Source: Isoetes taiwanensis (taxonomy: Eukaryota; Streptophyta; Lycopodiopsida; Isoetales; Isoetaceae). From it: a stretch of DNA of 64,000 nt. Shown piece after piece: positions 55,567 to 64,000 of the stretch. Position 1 is the stretch's first letter. Each line of letters starts with the position of its first letter. Below the pieces are notes generated by a model. It saw nothing but the letters and a program-made list of their open reading frames with translations, was not told the DNA's origin and made no database searches. The position numbers were made by a program, and so were the translations under genes. The stretch spans positions 124,001 through 188,000 of the forward strand of contig JAJEKV010000330.1 of the NCBI GenBank assembly GCA_021234155.1, given 5' to 3'.

Positions 55567-55674
55567 GAGTTGGGCGCAGAAGCATGAGCAAAGATAGTTG
55601 AGCGAGGAAGAAGAAGAAGAAGGGCAAGGCAGGAGCATCGCTGATAGGCAGGGTGTGTGTGTGTGGGATAACCA

Positions 55675-56202
55675 ATGGCAGCCGTCAATCGTCATGCAAT
55701 GGCTGCGCTATGTCTCTTCTTCACAATACAGGGAGTATGGAGTGTGGAGTTTAATGTGTTGAGAGCAGCCAAGGAAGGCTTGTCTAATGCCTACGCCTCT
55801 GTTTTTGATGGGCAGCACCATGCACCACCACCACCCATCTCCTTATCTCCTCCATCTCCACCTCCTTATGAATCTCCTTATGCATCTCCATCTCCAGCTC
55901 ATCCTTCTGAATCTCCTTCTCCTTCTTCCATACCACCGTCTCCTTATGATTTTCCTCCTTCTTCCACGCCACCACCACCAAGCTCCCCGCCTCCTCTGTC
56001 TCCTGTCCCCGGCCTGCCCCCTCCTCCTCCTCCTCAACTATCTCCCCCTCCCCCGTTTACTGCCCAGCCACCATCCATTCCCCCTTCTACTTCTCGCCCC
56101 CCTGCTATCGCCCCTTCCCCGTCCAAGAGCAGCTCCATGCTACTTTTGCCACCATTCCCTCCAGCCTTGCTCCTGCTCTCCATCATGTTCTTGGGATTAT
56201 AA
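55675..56202 (+). CDS. Arabinogalactan-protein-like, GPI-anchored (175 aa)
   Basis: An intact single-exon frame. Residues 1-24 (MAAVNRHAMAALCLFFTIQG plus VWSV) look like a secretion signal. Residues 25-46 form a short non-repetitive segment. Residues 50-150 are Pro/Ser/Ala/Tyr-rich with SPSP, APPPP, YESP and SPPPP motifs, expected sites of hydroxyproline O-glycosylation in classical AGPs and extensin hybrids. Residues 157-175 (LLPPFPPALLLLSIMFLGL) are a hydrophobic C-terminal GPI signal after small residues SKSSS. The product would be a cell-surface glycoprotein. The ATG at 55675 is the first in this frame and gives the signal peptide. A possible AATAAA lies at 56518-56523. The frame is clean, unlike the rest of the window. 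Confidence 0.85.
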   Translation: MAAVNRHAMAALCLFFTIQGVWSVEFNVLRAAKEGLSNAYASVFDGQHHAPPPPISLSPPSPPPYESPYASPSPAHPSESPSPSSIPPSPYDFPPSSTPPPPSSPPPLSPVPGLPPPPPPQLSPPPPFTAQPPSIPPSTSRPPAIAPSPSKSSSMLLLPPFPPALLLLSIMFLGL

Positions 56203-57239
56203 TCTATATCAGCTCTTCCTTAAAAATAATTTTTATATGCCTTGCCATCTACTATCTACTTGGAGGACAGTTTCATATCCGATTGCAGTATGAATTCGAT
56301 TTTGAAGGAAAGTTCTGTCATCATTAGCTGGGGTTTGCTTGTGGTTAATATAACACACACGCACCGTCAAGAAGAAGAAAAAAAAACTAGTAAAAAAAGC
56401 AAGTTTGATTATTTTTACAGAAATTACATGTTTTCACAATGTTCTTTTGCCTCTGTAATTTGTATATGAAATTCCCTATATAAATGTATCAAAAGGAGCG
56501 CTAATTTCTAGTTATAAAATAAAAAATGTAGTTTCCTTCTTCCGAATGCTCGGCTTGTAGTTCTCTAGTACTATGCAACAATACTTTGCACTATAATCAC
56601 TATAATTTGATGTGTTTGAAAAGCAACAGCATTCTTATTACCTGGATATTGCATCTAAAAAGACAACTTAAGTGCAATTTCAAACTAGCATTGGTGGAAA
56701 TGATTGCAGGCGCCATGTTGCAATGCCAAAAGAGCCTCATTTGCTTTTGCCAAATAACCATATGAGATGGTCATTCAACATTGCAATAGGATCAAGTCCA
56801 ATGAGGACTATAAGATTTGTCTTGCACCCAATAGGTCATTCTCCCTTATACCTGCAAAAGGGTATATGCTTTATTGTCCCTTAGAGAGCATTTAAAATAA
56901 TAATAATAATAATAATCTATCCCTTGTTTATCCACAGTCTCCGTGTTTTAAGCATTTACTTGTGAGAGACGACACTCGAAGAAGCTTTTCAAGACTAGCC
57001 AGTAATTTTAATGAGAAGCTTGGAGGCATTTAGAACAAATTATTACCAAATGAAAATTGGTGTGCAGTGAAGACCTTCAATGCATTAACTCAGAAAACCA
57101 AAGAATTTTCTCCTGAGGTATCTATTTTAAGCAAATCTAATCTCTTTAATTTGATGCAATTGCTTTGTTTTGCTTAAAATGAAATATGCATTCAATGGAC
57201 ATCTCATAACAAATCCATGCCAAATCTACCTAGCAAAGT
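56203..57239. other. 3' region of the AGP gene and intergenic sequence
   Basis: Includes a CACACACGCACC segment near 56350, AATAAA at 56518-56523 and an (AAT)7 microsatellite at 56898-56920. A 70-codon ORF (56672-56884) has no recognised domain. Confidence 0.45.
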
Positions 57240-57500
57240 ACTAAACTCACGCAAGAAAATAAATGTGGTACTTCTAGAACATGGAACCAACCTGAACCAA
57301 CGTAGCCAGGGGAATAAGAGAGACAAGAACTGTTGCTTTCCACTGGCCAACAACAGACTTAACAAGATTAAAATCTGCAATAGAAGCTTCGAATTCCAAT
57401 CCAAGAGTATATTGTTACATTTCACATCCCAATAAATGAGTCTAGCATTGAAATCATGGTGTAGGCAGCAGACCATATAAGTCAATGTGAAGAATAATAA
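57240..57500 (-). pseudogene. Receptor-like kinase fragment
   Basis: Minus frames read CCLHHDFNARLIYWDVKCNN then ILLDWNSK (about 57400-57465), corresponding to the YLHHD-.-.VIHRDVK--NILLD catalytic loop of plant receptor kinases. The next frame reads IADFNLVKSVVGQWKATVL (about 57325-57385), the activation segment. His-Arg of HRD is Tyr-Trp and the Gly of DFG is Asn, so it cannot be an active kinase. Frameshifts follow. It is a single-domain fragment, likely a decayed or captured gene piece. Confidence 0.6.
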
Positions 57501-58849
57501 ATGTGAAGATATAAATCATTCTCTTTACGGGTGCACGGGCCTTCTATTTTTTACAATCTTCACAACTACATGAGACAAAGTCATGTATATGTGTGTTAAC
57601 TACATTCTCTACATGTACCATACCTAGTTTTTCTCAGAAAAAACTTCCAGATGTCTCCTATTTCATGGCTCATCTCTGTCCATCATCGCCTATCTCCATA
57701 AATAATAGAAAGAGCTATATGTAGCATCCTTTAGAAGGATCCAACTCGATAACATACTCTGCAGAAATCTAACTGCAATATTCATATTGGGCTATTGTTT
57801 TCTTGAAGTTTGAAGTTAGAATGCGATAACAATATGAAGTCACTGCATGGCTACACCAACTCTAGTAGATTGCAGATTTTTAATCTTTTGTGTCCATGCA
57901 TATTGATAGCAAGAAGCCATTTTATCAGGCTATGTTGGCAACCAAAGATCAATGCACAATTCTCTCTACTCCCTTGTTGCAAAACATTCTCTGCGCCGAA
58001 GAGTAGACATATCAAGTTGTGTTGCGAGGAATTATAATATAAGAGAATTCCCATGTATAGAAAATTGTGTCAAAGCTAGCTTATAAACATCGCACTTGTT
58101 CTTGGCACCACTACTACAAACCCCTTAATCCACTGGCCTAGCAAATTTTGGCTACTGCATTGTTCCAGTACACCTAACAATCTACTTAATTTAGCTGAAC
58201 TTTAAAACAATTTCTTTGTCACAAGTCTACATCTAGATAATAGATTAACATGTTCAGACAAAGGAAGCGCTACGATTTTACAGCATGGTGGCTTATTTAG
58301 TTTTGTCTTCGTAAAACTACACCATTAAATTGTATCTCAAGAAATGGAACATAAGGGAAATGAATCACTTATCTTAGGACGTTTCTTAACTAATTGAATT
58401 GCTGGAGAACTTACTTCTTGACCACTGATCCTGAATATGCTACAATTCAGTAGTAGTGACCTTGCAAAACATTAGGTTGAACTTCATGTTATAAGTGCCA
58501 AATAAATCTTGTCAGTTAAACTCAGATCCAACTAGTTGTTCCATTTTTTACAAGGCCCTTCTGCACAGATTAATGAAAGGATACACTTCTTAATCACTTT
58601 ATATCTGCTTATTATTCTATATCCAATTGCTTGTGGCCCAATTTTGGGAATAGAGTACACATCTCTAATTGGGAAATGAAGTTTGAAAAATACCCAAAGT
58701 GTGAGTAACTCTGCACCATTATTTAGCAAGATATTTGTTCAATAATATACCATAACATTATCTATGTTTTAGTGTTTTAATGATGTTTCAATTCCTAGAA
58801 GTTTTTGAAGTATGTAATACAGATCTGGAGCTTTTATATCAATAGTTCG
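57501..58849. other. No recognisable gene
   Basis: AT-rich sequence with short ORFs on both strands (57810-58054, 58532-58729) and no motif, RNA gene or repeat of note. Confidence 0.4.
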
Positions 58850-59075
58850 CGATCAAGGTGCATATGTCTACGCCTGTAATTTTTCTGACAGTAGTCTGCC
58901 AATGGTTGCATTATACATTATCTTTTATTTTGATCCACCATGCCTATAAATGTACAAAGGAGCATGTGTCTAAGCCTCGAAGATTCTGAGAGTAGTCTGC
59001 CAATGACTGCATTATACATAATTATATTTTTCTTGGTTGATCCGCCATGCCTATAAATCTACAAAGCAGCCTAAG
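58850..59075 (+). repeat. Tandem duplication, about 115-bp unit
   Basis: Two copies share ATGTCTACGCCT or GTGTCTAAGCCT, then AGTAGTCTGCCAATG, GCATTATACAT, and TTGATCC-CCATGCCTATAAAT with CTACAAAG. First copy about 58860-58960, second 58965-59070. Confidence 0.8.
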
Positions 59076-59116
59076 TTGCATATCGGGATTTACCTTTCTT
59101 TTTTGAATGAATGAAT

Positions 59117-59650
59117 TTAGGATATATCCCATTCACTGTTGATTATAACTTCATTGATTGCCTTTTCCTGGGATGCATTTATAACTAGGATGGGACAGAG
59201 CTCCTTAGCCTCATCCTCATCGAAATCTTCCTCTGGTATAGCTCCCTCAGATAAATAAGTCATCAGAGTATCTCTGCACAAAGCATCAGCTTCCCAATTC
59301 TGCTCCCTTGGGATATGAGTAATTTCCCAAGAGGTAAAATGAGCAAGCATCCCCATTACCTGGTTTCTCTGGAGCTCCATATCAGCATTCTTGGCTTGAT
59401 ATTCACCATTTACCTGTCTGCAAACTAATTGTGAATCCCCATAGATATGTATGATTGAAATATCCATAGCTCTAGCTTCTTGGAGACCTGCAATCAAAGC
59501 CTTGTATTCTGCTGCATTAGAAGTTATTTGGGGAAAAATTCTTCCTACCTTGGCCAAAAGTTTATTGGCAGCTGCCACCATCCCAAGAACTTGGAGCAAG
59601 GCAAGAGGAGGAGCTCATGCTCCTCAAGAACCTTTTATAAACATTACTTC
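59117..59650 (-). mobile_element. Second RNase H domain of a Tat-like Ty3/gypsy element
   Basis: A well-preserved minus frame (160 codons) contains SNAAEYKALIAGLQEARAMD (Glu present), YGDSQLVCRQVNGEYQAKNA (Asp present) and IPREQNWEADALCRD (final Asp present): motifs of the plant-acquired RNase H (RVT_3 type) of Tat/Ogre elements. Upstream the frame reads FIKGS where FDGS is expected, so the first catalytic Asp is Lys. An acidic tail (EEDFDEDEAKELC) follows. It lies about 2.9 kb downstream, on the same strand, of the integrase at 62570-63775. That is an unusual order unless two copies are involved. Confidence 0.7.
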
Positions 59651-62064
59651 TTATCTTGACCTTTGATTTTTTGCCTCTTAATCTCCACCTTTGATCTTGC
59701 CTCTTCATCTTCACCTTTAATTTCGACCCCTTCATCTCCACCCTTAATCTTGCCTCTTTATCTCAACCTTTAATTTTTGTCTTTTTTTAATCTCCAACTT
59801 GAGCTTTCACTCAAATTGGGGTTAGAACCTCCAGATCACTTAAGGTGATCAATCTATGCAAGCAAATTTCAATGATAAGTCAAAAACTTGAAGTTTTGTA
59901 CCTTTCCCATTTCCAGAAATTGACACCTTTGTCAAAACAGTTGTGGTACTGATATGCAAATCGATTTTTTGAGTCAACCACTGTAGACTTAGTCAGAAAA
60001 GATGTAGGTACTCAATGGTAAAGCTTCTGACCAAGTAGAAATATAGTTTGTGAGTTATTCGAGCTCAAAGTGCGATCAAAATTTGGTCAATAGCAGTCAA
60101 AATCTGAAAACAAATGATCGAGAGATTGGAATTTTGGAGTTGCAGACGAGTTGTTGAGAATCTCCAAAGCAAATGTGCTTTAATGGTGATAAGGAATCTA
60201 GGCAAATGGTCAGATTGTCATCGGATAAGCAAAAGTAATTTTTGTATTTGGATTTGGCAAAATACGATCAAGAATAGTCAAAAAGCGAGTGCAAAAATTT
60301 CTAACTCAAGTTGTGAGTGGGATTTTTTGGATTTTTCAAGGCATATAGGTTCAGATGCTTCAAGGATTGATGGCAAATGGATCAAAGGTAATCAAAAAAG
60401 TACTCGGGGATTTTCTATAGAATTTTGAGCAGGAGGAAAAATTGTAAAGGATCATAACGAGAGATAATTTCTTGAGATAGGCATCAAATTTCATTGATAG
60501 GAATGTAAATCAATCATAATAATGTTGGATAATAATAATTCAGTACTTCAAAATCAACTTCAGGTCAATAAAAAGTTTCAATAGATAATTTCCAACCAAA
60601 TCTCTTGTGACTTGATGGGGATTACTCGAGAGACTTCCAAAATCCTTCAGTCATGCTCAAGAATGATCACGGTAAGGTTTTGTACGCCACGGGCCTTCAA
60701 GAAAATCCTTTTTGTCGAATCCCATGTTTTTATCTTAGTTTTCAAATGTTTGCTTAATCTTAGCCTTGATTGATGGGTTTATTAGGTTCATAAAGGGTGG
60801 GAAGGTCAAAATAGGTAGATTCAGAGGGCTCACGGTGCCAAATCCGTGAGATTCGAGGTGGAAGCAGAAATTTAGGGTTCTTGGCTGTATTTTTCGAGAA
60901 ATAAGCGACACGATTTCGTATTTTTGCCCCAGTATATCCATGGAATATCTTTGTATTTTTTATTTTTGCAAAGCTAGGCCATGGTTTTAAAAAGGTCACT
61001 TATAGAAAATTGAAGAGGTGAATCACTTTAGCAATGGCAACCCTAATTTTTCTTTGGGAATATGCTAAGTCCTTGGGCATAATGGTCAAGAATATTCCAT
61101 GAAGTATACAAGTGGCATGGCATAATGGTAAGGACTTGCAAAAGGGTCTTGGCTAGGGAAATTTGCAAAACAAATGTCATATGAAGTGAGAAAGTATAGA
61201 GGCAATGGGGAATGTGGATGTAATGGAGAAAGAAAGGAAAATTTGGGTAGGGCAAAATAAGGTAGGCAAAGGGTAAACAAAAAGGAGGGTATGGGTGTGG
61301 GAAGAAATGGCTAGAAAATCTCAATGGATAGAGATAGAATATGAACAATGATTGGATGAGAATGGCTAAGGGATAAAATCAAGCACCATGGGGTCTTCCA
61401 AACTCTTTGACTTCCAATCTTCAAAAAATGTCTTCCAAACTTCATAACCCAGAATCTTCTAGAGCATACTTTTTGACTAAGCATCTTGACCTCGAATAAA
61501 GTACCTCATGTAAATTTGAACCTCGAGCACTTGTTGACCTGAAGAAGGAACATCCTTTGACCTCCATATCAATGTTAAATGCCAAGGGTCTTCCAAACTT
61601 TGACCTAGTCTTCTAAAGTAAATTGACCTAGTTTGAATGCATAGACCACAATTAGCATGTTGCCCTTTGGGGGCAACATCTATAAAAACAAGAAAAAGGC
61701 TGGTCCCCTCGACCATGTGATGTCGAGAAATGGATCACTAGGGGGGTCTTCAACTTTGTGCCAATGTATCCAAGTGGAGATATGAGAGTGTGAGATGTAA
61801 GTGGAGGTGAAGTGAGTATGAATGTGGTGATGAAATAATATAGATAGAAAAAGGTGGAAGTGAGTGTGAGTATGGAAGTATGGATGTGGTGAGGGAATAA
61901 TATGGATAAAAAGGCATAAGAAGGGTGGTGGAATGATTGTGAATGGAATAAGTAGTGAAAAGGAAATGAGTGTGTATATGGTGAGGTGGTGGTAAAATGG
62001 AAATGGAGTGAGTGTGCAAGTGTTTGAAACTTCGCCAAAACAAGAAAATATGTCTTCCTCCTAA
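59651..62064. other. Non-coding stretch between RNase H and integrase remnants
   Basis: 59660-59800 is a degenerate array of CTTAATCTCCACCTTTGATC type words. 61380-61640 has repeated TCTTCCAAACTTTGACCT type words. 61760-62000 is purine-rich GTGGTGAGTGTG on the plus strand. No LTR pair was found. Such tandem-repeat-rich untranslated regions are common in Tat/Ogre elements, which fits but does not prove the assignment. Confidence 0.4.
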
Positions 62065-62410
62065 TCTTCAACAAGTGCAACTCTGCTGTGATGGTAAAGA
62101 TGAATTGCAGAGTGCTTTTCTTCTTTAGGGAATGAGAATAAGAATAAGGAGTTCAAATGGGAGGTAGGGCTACTTAAGACAGATGAAAAAATATGGAAGA
62201 AGAGTGCACTGTCATGGAAACACATAAACCAATTAGTCTCAAACCCTTGCAACTTCTGCTATGATGGTGAAGGTGATTTTGCAGAGTGCTTGTTAAGGTA
62301 TGGAAAAACAAGAATAAGAGGCTGGATGGATGGTAGGAATGCTTAAGGACAGGTGAATAAAGATGGAGGAAGGATGCTCCTGCATATGACACTTGGTAAT
62401 TATTAGTATC
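62065..62410 (+). repeat. Tandem duplication, about 170-bp unit
   Basis: Two diverged copies (about 62068-62225 and 62248-62395) share TGCAACT-CTGCT-TGATGGT, TTGCAGAGTGCTT, AACAAGAATAAGA (AATAAGAATAAGGAG in copy 1), CTTAAG-CAG-TGAA and ATGGAAGAAG-like words. Confidence 0.65.
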
Positions 62411-62569
62411 AACCCCTGTTCTTGAGATCATTTGCACTATTACGATCAGATCAACCTAGGAACATGAACCAAATTCTATTAGAGTAATGTGCTCAAAGTC
62501 AAACTGTTCTATCTCTTTGAAATAATGTGCTTAAAATCAACTGATTTAACTACTTTAAACCTACTATAA

Positions 62570-63775
62570 ATCTCTAAACCTTTTAATAAAAGAAGAGGGA
62601 CAAGCAAGCATCTTTGGTCCCAATACCTTTCAGGTGCAAGATGTTGATAGGATTTGGCAATGGCATCCTGAAGCAACTTCCTGTAACCAATAAGAATTAG
62701 TACTGCGGGATCCAACACTACAAAGGGCCCTTCCCAAATGTTGTCAAATTTGCCAGCTGAATCCTCCTTTGACTTGTTCCATTTGAGAACAAGCTCCCCT
62801 TTTAAAAGTGCCTTGTATTTTGTGTGCAGCCTTGAATGCGGCCGGATCTTTAGCCTTTTTCAACAAGTTTGTGTTCTCGGCTTCCATTACGTACTCATCC
62901 AAATGTAGCGAGGGGCATCCGGTCTTTCTGTAGAGCATGTTCAAAAGGTAAACACAATTTGTGAGCTAATCTTAAAGAAGGTAATTCGAGTTCTCTTTGG
63001 TAGAAGCTGCCTCTATGCCATAAACCAAATTGAAAGGTGTGTGATTTGTAGCTGTTTTGATAGTGACCCTATAAGCCCAAAGGGCGTCCACTATTTTGAT
63101 ATGCCAATCCTTTTTGTTGATCTCCACTGTTTTCTGCAAGATATTTTTCAATACTTTGTTAGTAGCCCGACTTGTCCATTACCCGAGGATAATATGAAGA
63201 ACTTTTGGTGTGCTTGACCTTCAAAATGCTCAACAAATTAGCAATGACTTCATTAACAAAGGGGTACCTCTATCGAGAATGTATCCGGAAGGAATACCAA
63301 ACACGGAGCAAATAAATTCATGTAAAACCTTGCGGTTGTGAGGGCATTAGCTTGTCTCAAAGGTATAGCCTCGCCCACTTAGTGAAATAATCTGTAGCCA
63401 CAATAATATGTTGATGTTGACCTGCAGAGGAAGGATTAATAGGACCAATATAATCTAGCCCCAGATTTGAAAAGGTCCACGGAGATATGATAGGATTTAA
63501 AGGCATTTGGCAATAAAATTCTTTTACTAAAAATTTGACATTGATGGCAAGTTTTTTATAACCTCATAGCAATCTCTAAAAACAAGTAGGCCAATAATAT
63601 CGGACACGAGAATCTTTTTTGCGGTGGTATCCCCGGCAAAATGTCCCCCACAATTCCTTTGTGCATCTCTTTAATTATCAAGGCGATTCTTCTTCACTTA
63701 CACACCTCAAAGCAAGATTCCATCCCTGTTGACTTTGCATAGGATATTTTCTATTAGCTTGAATTATGCGCACTT
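62570..63775 (-). mobile_element. Ty3/gypsy (Tat-like) integrase remnant
   Basis: From the right, minus frames read H-KGIVGDILPGIPPQKR and KTCHQCQIF (zinc-binding region, 63540-63680), WTFSNLGLDYIGPINPSSAG then QHQHIIVATDYFTKWA (63390-63490, the catalytic core with its first Asp), a degenerate middle (NGQVG near 63170, WTPFGLIG near 63080), and KWNKSKEDSAGKFDNIWEGP with FVVLDPAVLILIG (62690-62785), the C-terminal GPF/Y-type module. The integrase would join element DNA to the host genome. Frameshifts and stops are numerous. Confidence 0.75.
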
Positions 63776-64000
63776 GTCTTTAAGTCTTCTTTTCTGACTT
63801 GGGTGAGGTTTGGAGAAGTGAATCCATATTGCAAAAATCCCTAATAGGTTCTTTGCCATCCTCCTTGGGCTTGACCTCCACGAGTTACTTCCAAATGTGC
63901 TCTTGCAAGCGAAGTGTCATTAATATTCATTTCATCCTCATGATCAAAAAATATATAAGGCAAGTAGAGGCTAGGATTTAGGTGTCAAGTGCAACTCTTT

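Noticed and set aside
55296-55688. 130-codon minus ORF with a Leu-rich, signal-like start opposite the AGP leader
   Set aside because: It spans the AGP promoter and GAA-rich leader; the Leu run is simply the complement of GAAGAAGAAG, and the rest is Arg/Gly-rich without a motif.

Overview
The window looks like nuclear DNA of a land plant with a large, transposon-filled genome. Plant signs are an arabinogalactan-type secreted protein gene, Ty1/copia and Ty3/gypsy (Tat-like) fragments, a Tourist-type MITE and plant-style Helitron ends. The abundance of DUF7869-like transposon proteins makes me favour a fern or another early-diverging lineage, but that is inference. No rRNA, functional tRNA, CRISPR array or bacterial operon was seen. 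Only one protein gene looks intact: an AGP-like gene at 55675-56202. A divergent neighbour (54904-55203, minus) is probably the last exon of another GPI-anchored protein.

Layout. 1-3.7 kb: about 22 copies of a 16-bp palindrome around GGTATAAATTTATACC, in clusters, flanking minus-strand coding remnants. 3.7-6.9 kb: decayed DUF7869-like gene. 9.0-11.2 kb: copia fragments in both orientations. 11.2-13.6 kb: a 299-bp satellite interrupted by a 'half-LINE' (ORF1-like region plus 3' end, no ORF2) with a GATA-type tail. 13.8-18.4 kb: decayed transposase-like gene with a DFAENY motif, split by 2 kb containing a CCA/TGG low-complexity block. 19147-23793: an LTR retrotransposon with 1.55-kb LTRs, a 5-bp target duplication and only gag inside. 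24-31 kb: decayed genes (unknown family, MULE-like transposase, copia gag), a second GGT/CCA block and a further satellite copy.

31.7-46.3 kb: a 2.2-kb tandem duplication. Its second unit carries a 10.2-kb insertion with 25-bp terminal inverted repeats, and the first unit supplies the empty site. The insertion contains a frameshifted DUF7869-like gene (minus), unrecognised plus-strand ORFs and two similar promoter cassettes. 47.7-48.0 kb: PIF/Harbinger MITE with TAA duplication. 48.2-54.9 kb: two non-autonomous Helitrons in the same orientation; the second contains a half-LINE bounded by a 78-bp duplication. 54.9-57.5 kb: the gene island with the AGP gene, its GPI-anchored neighbour and a dead receptor-kinase fragment. 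59-63.8 kb: Tat-like Ty3/gypsy remains, with integrase on the right and a second RNase H on the left.

Frameshifts are pervasive even in recognisable domains, and duplicate copies differ often at CAG/CTG, so some damage may be assembly error. Family names come from remembered motifs; no searches were run.
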